Below are positions 44,391 through 54,910 of a stretch of 64,000 nucleotides of DNA, one piece after another. Below the pieces are notes generated by a model that saw only the letters and a program-made list of their open reading frames with translations, did not search any database and was not told where the DNA came from. Source of the DNA: Amaurobius ferox. Lineage: Eukaryota; Arthropoda; Arachnida; Araneae; Amaurobiidae. The DNA is taken from contig OX578149.1 of assembly GCA_951213105.1 (NCBI GenBank), positions 310,001 to 374,000 on the forward strand, written 5' to 3'. Made by a program: the position numbers and the translations under genes. How positions within the stretch are numbered: the first letter of the stretch is position 1; each line of letters begins with the position of its first letter.

Positions 44391-45258
44391 TGTCGGCTGC
44401 TATTTGCTGTGTTAGCTGAGTGACTTGACTAGAAAATTTGAAAGTCATTTGCAGATTTAGCAGTGTTGGTCATATCCCTATCCGAAGTGCTGGTAGAAAA
44501 TTTTTGTAGCAGATGATACGCAGTAGTGATGTGTTTTCTCAAGAAAGCAAGCTCGTTAAACACAAACACAATTTATTTGTTGTGAGATCCATTGCATCAG
44601 ATGAAGTTACAAAATAAAACACTGTAACATTCGTTGCAAAGCAAAACTATATACAATGAGCTAGCAAGCTCATGAAAAAGGTTTTGAACAGTCTATGACT
44701 AGGCACACACTCTCAGTTATTATAACATCGGTAAGTAGAAAAAACAGCTACTGTACCACTCATGTCGTGCACGTTAATGAAGCCACCATCATCAGGTCAC
44801 ACGTCATGGCTTTAGAAGTTAGACTACTCTCTACCGATCAAGGTCTGCCTTCCATACAAGGTCTTTCACCGTCTGATCGATCTGACTATACGTCGAGTAA
44901 GTCTGCATAACTACAAGATCTTAAACTCTGAAAAGTCTCCCACGTCTACTACATGGTCAGTCAAGGTCTGCCACGTCTACTACATGGTCAGTCAAGGTCT
45001 GTAAAGTCTCTGAATAACTGAGAATGTGTCCTATCATATATACACTGTGATGGGTACGCTCCGGAACACAACCGTTGACGGCAGCGCCCTCACTATATGC
45101 AAATCAGAATGCGCGCACGGCGAGATGGCGATTTGCATGAATGGCATGTTCTGTTCCCGTCACGAGTCGTTCACGAGAACGGTAGAACCATTCTAAAAAT
45201 GTAAACACGTTCTCGCGATAACGAGAATCGCGACGAAAACAGAACCAAGTTTCCAACA
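44391..45258 (-). repeat. Copia 5' LTR
   Basis: 868 bp. Carries the same promoter landmarks as the 3' LTR. Differences seen: a C/G at about 44757, an A/G in the GCGCGC run near 45116, and two short gaps near 44870-44898. Confidence 0.95.
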
Positions 45259-45263
45259 CGCTT

Positions 45264-45459
45264 ACCCCCCGATGCGTCTTCCTCCATCATGTACTGGACC
45301 ACACACATGCAGTCCAAGCTCCACTGACCCTTCCCTTTGCAGGTGGCCAGGGAGGAACCTTATACATATTTGTAACAGGGCTAGGGACCGTCCTTTGCAG
45401 GTCGCCTTCCTCTCCAATATTTAGCAATGTCACATATTTTTGGAAAACACTATGTGACA
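45264..45459 (-). repeat. Element A 5' LTR, right piece
   Basis: It continues from the Copia target duplication (CGCTT at 45259-45263) with ACCCCCCGATGCGTC to CTATGTGACA, matching 32705-32904. CCCGT (45460-45464) follows. Confidence 0.9.
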
Positions 45460-45464
45460 CCCGT

Positions 45465-47659
45465 ATTAGTACATTACATGTATTAATTGAAAATATCAAT
45501 AAACCCGTTATTGACTCCAATATATGTCAAAATGAAAGCACTAAAATTATATAGGAATATATATATATATATCTATTCCCGTACTACTTATATCATCACA
45601 GATTAGAAAATATACCAGAGTGTTAGTAGAAGATTACCCATATTACAATATGAGTCTCAAAAATCTTACAGATTTCTCCAAAATAAAACAGATGACGTAA
45701 TAAATTGAAAATATCAATAATCTCCATAATCTTTATACCAGAAAGTCGTAACTGATTCCAATATATGCCAATATATATCAAAATATATGCCAATATACCT
45801 GTACTATTTATATTCTCGTAGATTAGAAGATATACCCATGCATTTGTAGAAAATTACTCGTACAACGTACAATATATGACTTTAAACAATTTTTGTCATA
45901 ATAAAACAATGGCATAATAACTTGAAAATATCAATAATCTCTGAATCAATAATCCCTGAAGATATCAATAATAATGTTTAAACCTGAAGAAAGTAATTGA
46001 TATTATCCATTCAAAAATGCAATGTCAATGAAATTTATTTTATATACATATCTTTATTATTCAAATCGGAAAAGATTTAATAAAAATCGTATGCCACATA
46101 ACACATTGGATTTACATCCATTGCTAAATGACATGATATCATTTGTTTCAAATAAATTGATGGAAATCATATCGTCTAAATAATGCAATCTTCATGGAAG
46201 GTTTGGCGATATTTGTCAATTTAGTGATAATTTAAAAAATCGCAAAATTTATCGCCAAGTGGAACTGTAAAACTGATAGTCCCATTTTGCGACAAATTGA
46301 CTAAACATTATCACAATACTATCCCCTAACAAAACACAATTAATTTCATTTATTAAGTGCAATTTTATCAATTTCATGATATTTTTATGGATTTACAAAC
46401 ATTTTTATCAATTTGGTGATATTTAAAAAACTCGCTAAATGTGTTTGTTACTAAGTAGGATGGATGGACTGACCGACAAATGCTACCAAAACATCATTTC
46501 AGTAATAAGAGAGTACTGAAATGATGTTTCGGTACTCTCTAAAAAAACTTGTTTTACTAGTATTTGTTCTAGTATTGTAACTAGTATTTGTTCTTCTAAA
46601 AAAACAAATTTAATACATTGATTTGTGTCATTTTTATCAATTTGGCAACATTTCCGCCAATTTGGTAACACTTAAGAAAAGTTGCCGAGTTAGCAATATT
46701 CTGTCAAATTTGCAGATCTGAAGAATAAAACATTCTTATTCCGTTTGTATATACTAAATGAAAACACTAAAATTGTATTAGAAGATATACCCATTCTACT
46801 CTTTTTCTGTTTCAACAATCGAATAAATGAATTTGTTGGGTAAACATAATATATGAGTTTATTAGTTAAACACAATATATAAGCTTGAAAACTCTTTGCC
46901 AAAATAAATGAAAGTGATGTACGCAGTCTGCAATTAATATAATTAAAAGAAAAATCTAACCATTCATTTATAAAATATATTTTTATATTCATTTATTTAT
47001 TACTCAAATCAAAAAAATAATAAAAATCAACAAACATTTAATTTAATTGCTTGGCTGAGAAACATGATATAAGATATAATTTTTCTCATAAACTGCGAAA
47101 TTAAATAACCATTTTGATTTCTTTATACTTTTCATTGTTCAGTAAAAGCTTGTGAAAAATAAACCATGGAGAGCGATTTCCCATTTAACTCATGTTTTCA
47201 GAAAGTGACTAATTAGCGCAAAAAGTCTCTCACCAAACTCGGAGATAAAGTTTTAATTAATTTTCAAACGATTTTCAATCTTTTCATTTGGATAAACCAC
47301 GGAGTTAGAGAGTAGAACTCCTAGGAAAATGTTTCATTTTTCATTAATATCTCGAAAACCCCTGGTCTTAGAAATTCGAAACTTGGACTAAATTTATGGG
47401 GGCTATTTCAAGGATATCCACAAAATTTCATTAAATTCCATTCAGTTGTTCTCTCGTGATGATGAGACAAATGAAAGTTTTGTTTTTTACGAATATCTCG
47501 AGAACCACTTGTAGTAGAAACTCAAAACATGGACTAAATTTTAAGTGGGGCTATTTCTAGGCTACTCACAAAATTTCATCAAATTCGGTTCAGCGTTCTC
47601 CCATGACGACGGAACAGTCAGACAAACAGACAGATTTTCAATTTTATTTATATAGATCA
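45465..47659. repeat. Repeat C, right part
   Basis: Several degenerate units of about 230 bp recur (landmarks TTGAAAATATCAATAA, AGAAGATATACCCAT, and CCTGTACTACTTAT). Later come Tc1-like phrases such as ATCTCGAAAACC, and the end is CAGACAAACAGACAGATTTTC followed by TATATAGAT. I know such endings from many arthropod dispersed repeats but cannot class it. No open frame of note. Confidence 0.55.
46489..46540. repeat. Two overlapping inverted repeats
   Basis: A perfect 16-bp stem (AAACATCATTTCAGTA at 46489-46504 with its complement at 46514-46529, 9-nt loop) overlaps a perfect 9-bp stem (AGAGAGTAC at 46508-46516 with GTACTCTCT at 46532-46540). The two cannot form together. Confidence 0.85.
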
Positions 47660-48230
47660 ACCTTCTGTTAAACTTATGATTGTTGAAATACAGGGAATTC
47701 AATTTGGATCTCCCTGCAGCTGTGGGGAAAATTGTATTGTGTGGATAGGTTTTTGCTTTAAAATAAATGCTTTTTTTTAACTTGCCTCTGTGTTCATTTT
47801 CATCCATGTTCTCCAACGACCACTTTTCTCTTATAATTTATTGTTTTTTTTTTTATACGCTTAAATATACAACGCAAATAAAACTAACCACTATAATTTT
47901 TAAGGCTAAATGTAATGTAAGTTTTTGAAAAATGTAATGTAAGTTTTGAAAGTAAAAGTTAAAATTAAAGTAAAATTGTGTCAAAGTAAAGTAAAATATT
48001 TCTCTTGTGTGTAAATAAAGAAAAATGAATAAATAGTTTAAAAATATTTAATGATAAAGCGAGAATAAATATGAAATGGGGGCATTAGCCATATTGTCAC
48101 AGGTGCAGAAGTTGGAAGCAGCATTTTATTAAGTAATGCACTGCAATAAAATGAGTTATCAAATATACAGAATTACACACGACTTATTACTCTCATCAAC
48201 AAACTTGAAAAGACTAAATGGGCTATATAT
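47660..48230. other. AT-rich intronic stretch
   Basis: No exon or element end recognised on either strand. Low-complexity A/T words (AAAGTAAAATT) recur near 47940-48000. Confidence 0.4.
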
Positions 48231-48807
48231 GTTACGGTTAAAGTAAAAAATACGGTTATTATTAATAATAATCATGTCTTTTGGCAAATGTGACAAATAT
48301 TGCATATTTATCACATTTACCAGTAAATATTAATAATTACCAATGAAGTTTGGTCATTGTGATTAATTAAGTATAATTTATTGAAATCCCAACTCGAATC
48401 TAATTTTTATGTCATGCGATAGGAAGTGTATGAAATTACATACATTAACAGTTTAGTTTGTAATGTTGATCAACGTAAAAAATGTTTTATAATAATGATT
48501 ACTGTTATTTATAAGATACATTCATTATTTATTACAACAAACAAATTACATTACGCACAAACACCTTAAGGTGTTTGTGCGTACCGACAAAAAATTGCAA
48601 ACAAATTACATTACAAATACAATAAATGGAAATCTTAAGCTAAAAGCATTGAAAATTATTACATTGACCAAACTTCATTGGTAATTATTAACAACCGGTT
48701 CATGTGATGAATTCTCATAAATTATTCACTTTAACCGGTTTATTTGGTTAGTATTAATAATAGCCGGTCATTATTAATAATAACCGATTAATCAAATTGA
48801 CCGTAAC
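48231..48807. mobile_element. MITE with long terminal inverted repeats
   Basis: The left end GTTACGGTTAA and the right end, reversed, GTTACGGTCAA are followed on both sides by CGGTTATTATTAATAAT and, further in, TTAATAATTACCAATGAAGT. The arms extend about 150-200 bp. ATATAT flanks each end. There is no coding capacity. The superfamily is unclear. Confidence 0.75.
48552..48583. repeat. Perfect 32-bp palindrome
   Basis: The left half is TACGCACAAACACCTT and the right half is its exact complement, with TTAA at the centre. The direct repeat CAAACAAATTACATTAC occurs at 48538-48554 and again at 48598-48614, on either side. Confidence 0.95.
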
Positions 48808-49448
48808 ATATATATGCTGTGTTGTATAATAATTTATGTTTAATTACATTGCATAATTTTTCCTGTGTGTTTTTACATATTGAAAATCAAAGTTAGTTGT
48901 AAGATTTGGTGTTTTCACAATTTTTATGTAATGTGACACATTTTATGATTTTTATAAAAATGCTAAAATTTGTAAATTTTATGAAAGAGCACTGAAACTT
49001 ACAATTTTTTGAGATAGAGCACTAAAACTCAAAATTTTTGAGAAAGAGCACTAAAAGTCGTGATTTTTGAGAAAGAATGCTATAAAGCATAATTTCTTTT
49101 AAATAGCATTAAATTTATGATTTTTACAAAAAAAAGCGAAAATTTGCAATTTTATTTAAAAGTATCAAATATACAATTGACAATATGCAATTTTTTTGTA
49201 TGAGCAATAAATAATACATGATGTAATTCAAAAGTGCCTAAATTATTTGCTTTTAAAAAGTGCTAAAAACAAGAAGTGTTTTATTGATAGCACCCTTTCT
49301 CAAAAATCGTGACGTGGCTTCCACATACATGATAGTAGGAAATAAAAGAAAAGTAGGAATAATTTTTGAAAAGTAAGAAAAAGAAGGTGATCTATGGAAT
49401 GGATGATCCCAATGAAAATTTTGTAAAGAAAACAAAGTACATACATAC
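48808..49448. other. AT-rich intronic stretch
   Basis: Degenerate short repeats of a 27-30-bp phrase around GAGAAAGAGCACTAAAA occur at about 48980-49080. No exon was found. This is the start of the USP intron downstream of the catalytic exon. Confidence 0.45.
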
Positions 49449-49730
49449 CCGTATCATACAAATTATCATGACTCTTGCTGGTTACAGGTATGTCTCGGTG
49501 TGGAAAAGGCATCCGAAAAGCCCAATGATCCAGTATCACAGAGCAATTGGAAGAAGCACTGCTGTATCCCGAGGAGGAGGAGGAGGAAGCACAAGAGTGG
49601 CCACTTAAGCTGCTTCGTTGGTAGAATAAAATGTAAGCATCATTTGACATCACCTCACTTGCTTGAACTTCTTGAACTTTGATATCATCATACAGATACC
49701 AATGACCATTGATGGGATTCCGGCAATAAG
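49449..49730 (-). CDS. USP31/43-like deubiquitinase, catalytic-domain exon
   Basis: The exon starts after acceptor TTTCTTCCAG|CTTATTG and ends at donor ACGG|GTATGT. It encodes the last part of a C19 ubiquitin-specific protease domain: YCRNPINGHWYLYDDIKV directly follows the usual GHYTA His box (on the previous exon), and YDD holds the catalytic Asp. Next, SNDAYILFYQR is the terminal strand of the domain. A Ser-rich linker (SGHSCASSSSSSGYSSAS) and LDHWAFRMPFPHRD follow, then SHDNLYDTG. The enzyme removes ubiquitin from proteins. The pattern Tyr-Ile-Leu-Phe-Tyr-Gln-Arg with a long tail fits USP31/USP43. The upstream exon was not found before 64000. Confidence 0.88.
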
Positions 49731-49739
49731 CTGGAAGAA

Positions 49740-51050
49740 AAAATAATAATTGATATTTTACTTTTGAAAAATCATATCATTTTCAGGGGTGAATATTAAC
49801 ACCGGAATTATTAACGGTGAATATTAATTTATTTAAAATATCAGACTTTCAAAATAAATAGTTTATAAAAACTCAAATTTTACATAATAAAAGAAAATGT
49901 TTGTCTGTCTATGTATCTCATCTGTAGCAAAAAATTGAAACTTTAGACAGGAATGAAAATACATAGGTATTTCAGGCCCTCATGATTGCTAGGGAAACGT
50001 AAACAAACATCAGGATCAACTATGACGAAAATTCGAATCAAAAACTTATCTACAATCTCGTTTTGTTCATGTGAAGTGAATCACAACATATTTCCAGTAA
50101 ATACTTGATACAAAATCTAAGCTCATTACATTCAAGATATATTTCTTGCCACTCTAATGCACTCTTTTAAAATGGTTTAATTTTATTAGTTCTAGCTGTT
50201 TATATTTACAAAACTGATAAATTTTTTATTTTATTATACAGTAGGCCTCACTTGAACAAATATTGATGGTTCCGGAAAATATTATTTGATAAAGTGGGAT
50301 ATTTGATTATCCGGTGAAGCAGATAGGTACTATAGTTACTTAAACTCCTAGCATATCTTCCGTATTGTAATAAAACCAAATTGAAGGGACTCCATTACAA
50401 AGAAAATTGGGTCAAACCATAGGACAAGAATGAAGGGGCTTAAATCAGCAGCAAAAAGATAACTGGCCATAGTAAATTGTTTACTATAGCCAGTAATAGT
50501 AAATTAATTAAAAATAAATGATCAAAAAATAACTTACTATAATTTAAATTTTTCAAATCCTCGTTCAATTAGTCAAGGTGCTAGAAAAGTTCTGCTGGAA
50601 TTTTGAGAGCCACAAGTTTTAATTGTTTTGACGAATTGTACTAGATGTAGGTCATATGTTCTGAATGGTGGTCATTTTAGAGAAATGTTCACAATCTTGA
50701 ATCAAGTAATTTTTGAAAAATTATTGATATACAGGATTGTGGTATATCTTTTCATATGTTTTCAGACATGCCAAGTTAAAAGAAAATGCAATGTATGTCC
50801 TCCAAATGTGATAATTTAAACTTTCTTTTATATGCAATTCTCAAATACACAATTTGCTATTCCATTTCTATGACAACAGAAAAGTAAAACACAAAACATT
50901 CTTTCAATTTCACTTTCATTTAATAATTAAATTCATTCATTCACAAATTCATTTACAAAATAGACAGCTAGATATTTTTTTCAACTCTGCAAGGACAAAT
51001 ATTAGCCCTTGCACATTTATGACAGGTGCAGTTTAGGGAGATACAAACTC
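49740..51050. other. AT-rich intronic stretch
   Basis: No exon seen. Near 50242 the phrase CAGTAGGCCTCACTTGAAC, with TTTGATTATCCGG at about 50310, looks like one end of a pogo/Tigger element, but no partner end was found. Confidence 0.4.
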
Positions 51051-51054
51051 CGTG

Positions 51055-51345
51055 TCATGATAAAGTTGAAAGCTCTTTCTCCTTTTGTGTAACCATACTG
51101 TCCATCCGTTTCATATTGAAGTACTTGGGAGCACCAGCATTGAATGTATTCATGTTTGATATGAAAGAACACATTTGAGAAAAATGTATTGTCTTTGCTT
51201 TGTGCTCAAAACATGCAGCATTACAATTTGCTTTTGAAGAACCAAGTACTTTTGCAATAAGCAATTCTGCATTTTGTATCATTTCTTCATCAAAAGGAGT
51301 GACTCCAAAATTGCTTAACAGTTTTCCTTCTTGATGAAATTGCAA
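51055..51345 (-). pseudogene. Unassigned open frame, probably repeat-derived
   Basis: 96 codons open on the minus strand (HQEGKLLSNFGVTPFDEEMI; later CNAACFEHKAKTIHFSQM). Composition is protein-like. I do not recognise the family for certain. The pattern resembles fragments of transposon-linked proteins seen in arthropod genomes. No splice sites were identified. Confidence 0.3.
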
Positions 51346-51614
51346 TTTTAAGTGCTACAAGTTTTGTCCCTATCTTGCTTGTCATGCCAAAACCAGTTAA
51401 AGTGTGTACATAGATAAAAGAATATCGACCATGTTTTTAATTTTGTGAAGTAGTTGTGTGTCTTTGAGTACACACAGTTGATTATTTTTTTTAAAACTTT
51501 GTTTAAAGTGAAGAGACCATAACATGTGTGCCAGCTCAGTCAGTTTTAACATACTCAGTGTTCAACAGTGTGTTTCATGATTCCATCATCAGCTTCTACA
51601 AATTCACAATAAAG

Positions 51615-51900
51615 GGGCGCGGTAGCCCATTGGTTAGCGCGCTGGAGTTGCACTCGGTAGGCCCGGGTTCGATTCCAGCCACTGCCAAAACTGCCGCCGT
51701 GTTCATGTGGAGTACGATCACGTTAAACATGTGGGTCCGAAAGTCCTTCCGAGAGGTTGGTGGTAGGGGAAGGAGGGTACGGTCCCTGTGGATGCCTCCC
51801 CCACTGGGTTCCGGTCTAAATTGGGTGGCACTTCCCGACCGTCCAAACAGTTACCTTACACCTTTCTGGTAGGTCGGACGGTCTGGGTTTCAACAACAAC
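51615..51900 (+). mobile_element. tRNA-headed SINE (no 5S head)
   Basis: The head has an A box (TAGCCCATTGG) and a perfect B box GGTTCGATTCC at 51666-51676. The body and CAACAACAAC tail match the 5S-headed copies. Perfect 13-bp duplications ATTCACAATAAAG flank it (51602-51614 and 51901-51913). Intact pol III boxes suggest it is younger or closer to the founder than the other copies. Confidence 0.92.
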
Positions 51901-52404
51901 ATTCACAATAAAGTGATTGAGAAACCTTCCATCCATTTCACGCATACATTTTGGGCCGTTTTGCACTGTGGGGGCAAGATTTCGGATATATATATGATAC
52001 AGAAATTTTAAGCCTTTCCCAATAACGCGCCCTTTTCCTAATTTTTCTTCTCAATAATGTGCCCTATTTCATGTCCAGCACATATTGCAGCTACATTAAA
52101 TTCTATCCCACGCCACTAATATTAACAAAGTCTGCCAATGCTTCCTCTTTTCCTCAATGATACCATATATGTCACTAATCTTAACTTCTGAGTAAACTTT
52201 CTCATATGAAATTGCTTTCCCAATCATATTTTTAAAGCCTAAGACGTGAAGACAACATGTGCCCATGCCTCATATCCCTCCCCCTCCGATGTAAATGTAA
52301 TTTGTACTTGTGTGAAGAACTACGCAGACTGCACTGAGATTTGGTGAGAGCTGGTTGATGATAACTATATCTATTTCTAGTGTCATCTAATAAAGTAGAG
52401 TTTT

Positions 52405-52620
52405 GATAACGGAATACGTTTCTTTCCTGGACTATTGCTACCAATATCACAAGTCTACAGGATGTGTGCCTTGCTGTGAAAAAATATTAAAAACTGATTT
52501 GAACATGAATGAAAAAGACTCTTATCAAGATAATGCGGTTGGCAGCCATCAGAAGAGATTCGGAAAAGAGAAACCCTATGAGTGTTGAGTTAACAAAAAG
52601 ATCCAGCGTGGTAACCTACT
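52405..52620 (+). repeat. Repeat R, copy 1 (left part)
   Basis: It contains CCAATATCACAAGTCTACAG, AAAACTGATTTGAACATGAA, GACTCTTATCAAGATAAT and TGAGTTAACAAAAAG in order. It resumes at 53332 after the solo LTR, with a second copy of the CCAATATCA block at the end, so the unit is tandem (about 275 bp). Confidence 0.75.
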
Positions 52621-53326
52621 TATCGGCAAATGAGGCTGTGGAAATTCACGGATCAAAAATTGAATTGCCAAAGTAGCAGATTGCGTAGTGGATGTTTCAC
52701 GAAAAAAATTTGCAGATACTCACATCAAGACGAGGTTTGTTAAACGAAATAACGTAATTTAATTTCTCACGAAACAAGGCACTTAACGAATAGAAAATAG
52801 AACTCGCATCTCTAACTTTGATGCAGTTCATAGAAAAAAGACTGATACAAAGCAATTCAACATTATCCAAAGTGACAATGCATTGGCTATCTAATATTAG
52901 TCAAATATTCTGAGTAAAGTACCTTTAAAGACATAAGAACTTAGATACAAGGCCACAACTGGCCAACCAGTCGTTGAACTACACAAATCACAAGAGAGAT
53001 TCACTCTCTCTATCAAACGATTCGACTACGATCCAAAGATCATCGAAAGAGAACACGACAGAATACTGATATCCCCTTACACAGGGATATATATATACTG
53101 GTTTAACTTTCAAGTTAGGCCCTGAGTATGCAAATCTCCAGTTGAATGGAAATATGCATATTCCGGTCATATTACATCACGATCTGCAGGAATTTGAGTT
53201 AAAAACGGATGAGACACAAAACAAATGTTCCAAATTCTAAACAGTTAACCGTGATGAAATTAACCTTTAGATTTTAACCGTATCTTTAAGCAGATATGCG
53301 AGTTTGTTTACATAGTGTTTTTAACA
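52621..53326 (-). mobile_element. Solo LTR, Copia type
   Basis: It starts TATCGGCAAA and ends TTTTTAACA, near the Copia LTR ends TGTCGGC and TTTCCAACA. Perfect CTACT duplications flank it (52616-52620 and 53327-53331), and removing it rejoins repeat R exactly. One ATGCAAAT octamer and one decayed ATATGCAT face each other at about 53127-53160, with a minus-strand TATATATATA box near 53090. Confidence 0.75.
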
Positions 53327-53331
53327 CTACT

Positions 53332-53485
53332 TTCGCCTTGAATCGAGCATTGCTGAAAGAAAGTGAAAATGTTTTCATAATAATTAGAGGCAGCAAACTA
53401 TTGCCACCAATTGCACTATTGGCACCAATATCAAAAGTCGACAGGATGTGTGCTGTGCTGTGTAAAAATATTAACAAGAAAGATC
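53332..53485 (+). repeat. Repeat R, copy 1 (right part)
   Basis: It continues from 52620 with TTCGCCTTGAATCGAGC, AGAAAGTGAAAATGTTTTCA and a second CCAATATCAAAAGTCGACAG block. Confidence 0.75.
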
Positions 53486-54640
53486 AATCATGCATAAAGC
53501 ATTGATTATGAAACACTTTCCAACTTCAATGCAATTTTATTTAAATATCTCTAAAATGTGATACATTCCTTGGTAATATTTTTAAAATTATCACAATACT
53601 ACATTAATTTATTATATTTGAAAACTTAAAACTTCATCGAAAAAAATGAACTTTATTCAAATGAACAAATGAAATTTATTCAAATAACGTCATCGAAATA
53701 TAACACGCCTGGCTCTCTATAATAAAAGCAGCATTTCATTCATAAACTTATTCATTTCATTCATCACAATACTATAATAATTTATTTTATTTAAAAACTT
53801 AAAACCATGGAGGTACAAGTAAGTTAACTATATGCTTAAAACTTCATCGAAAAAATCGTTTGCATCTCATTGTCAATGAATGTTTTATTCATATCAGCTA
53901 TATTGCAGACTCCATGAGCTAAATAATTTTGCGTCAAAGAAATGCAGCAATTCTTAAACAACTCATTCTACATCTTTTGGTATTTACATTCTCCATAAGT
54001 GAAAATTAGGCTTTGTTGTAGAAATAATCAAAATTGAATGATCATTTAAACTCAACTATATTGTAATAGCGTTGTTTCAGAATGTAGATACACAGAATTT
54101 AAACAAAGAATAATAAATAGACATAAAGAGGTTTTAGGACGGATATAACACTAAATATGAATTAAAAAGAACTTTACAAACCACGATTTTGACACAAGAT
54201 GAATGACATATTTTATTTTAAAGTGGATCACGTGATCTCTTTATATAATGGTCAGGTGATCTCTTCATATAAATGGTGTAATTATTATTCTAATTTTTAT
54301 TTAAAAAACTACTGAATATATTTTGCTGAACATTTTTTTTATATATTTTATGGGATAATTTGAATATTTCCTAAAACTTTCGAAGCAATTTGTGAATTTT
54401 AAATCCACTTTTAAAATATTTGAAAATTTAGGTCCTATAGCGTTCAATGTATTTCATTTTTTGAACCTGGGTTCAATCCAAAACTAATTGGGTGACATTA
54501 TTAATTTATATTCCCATAGGTCCCACAGACCGTCTGAACAACATACTAAAATTTCATTTTGATAAAGTCATTTTTATGGCAGTTATCATGCTATCGGACA
54601 GACAGATAGACAGAATGAACAGTCATAAACACTTTTCAAC
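53486..54640. other. AT-rich stretch with no recognised feature
   Basis: Only short direct repeats are seen (TTATTTAAAAACTTAAAACT-like words at about 53610 and 53790; ACTTCATCGAAAAAA at about 53631 and 53841). Confidence 0.4.
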
Positions 54641-54649
54641 TATGTTGTA

Positions 54650-54860
54650 AAGTGTTAAAAACTGATTTGAACATAAATGAAAAAGACTCTTATCAAGATA
54701 ATACGGTTGGTGGCCATTGGAAGAGATTCAGAAAAGAGAAACACTATGAGTGCTGAGTTAACAAAAAGTCCAGGCGCGGTGACCTACTTTCACCTTGGAT
54801 CGAGCGTGGCTGAAAGAAAGTGAAAATGTTTTCATAATAATTAGAGGCAGCAAAATAGAA
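54650..54860 (+). repeat. Repeat R, copy 2
   Basis: It runs from AAAAACTGATTTGAACATAA through TGAGTTAACAAAAAG to TAATTAGAGGCAGCAAA without interruption. The order is a rotation of copy 1, as expected for a tandem unit cut at a different point. It lies just upstream of the Gypsy B gag. Confidence 0.75.
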
Positions 54861-54910
54861 AAATGAACTGTGGATTTTTAAGAGAGTGTAGGATGAATTA
54901 AGGACTGAAA

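Larger units (their letters stand above)
37939..45258 (-). mobile_element. Intact Copia (Ty1) retrotransposon
   Basis: A complete 7.3-kb element. The LTRs are 37939-38819 (3') and 44391-45258 (5'), with perfect CGCTT target duplications (37934-37938 and 45259-45263), a primer-binding site, a polypurine tract and one uninterrupted gag-pol frame. The LTRs differ by only a few substitutions plus about 13 bp of small indels, so the insertion is recent. It interrupts the right LTR of element A. Confidence 0.97.
31936..45459 (-). mobile_element. LTR element A (gag-only), split by nested insertions
   Basis: The two LTRs (31936-32904 and 37122-37938 plus 45264-45459) are near-identical, starting TGCTGCGTGG and ending CTATGTGACA as written. 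Perfect CCCGT target duplications flank the whole (31931-31935 and 45460-45464). The gag is on the minus strand, so the right LTR is 5'. Only about 1.25 kb lies between the gag end (34163) and the left LTR, and it holds no protease, RT or integrase, so the element is non-autonomous. A TGG-starting primer-site candidate lies 5 nt inside the 5' LTR; I could not match its tRNA. The Copia element at 37939-45258 is inserted in the right LTR. Confidence 0.85.

Noticed and set aside
37939..45459. Gypsy env or virus-like gene in the nested LTR region
   Set aside because: No signal peptide, membrane anchor or env-like frame was seen outside the Copia gag-pol and element A gag.
50242..50330. A complete second Tigger/pogo element
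   Set aside because: Only one end-like phrase was found; no partner end or transposase piece.
52500..52590. C2H2 zinc finger exon (words EKPYEC)
   Set aside because: A stop follows at once, the matching copy of repeat R has a different residue pattern, and no finger spacing is kept.
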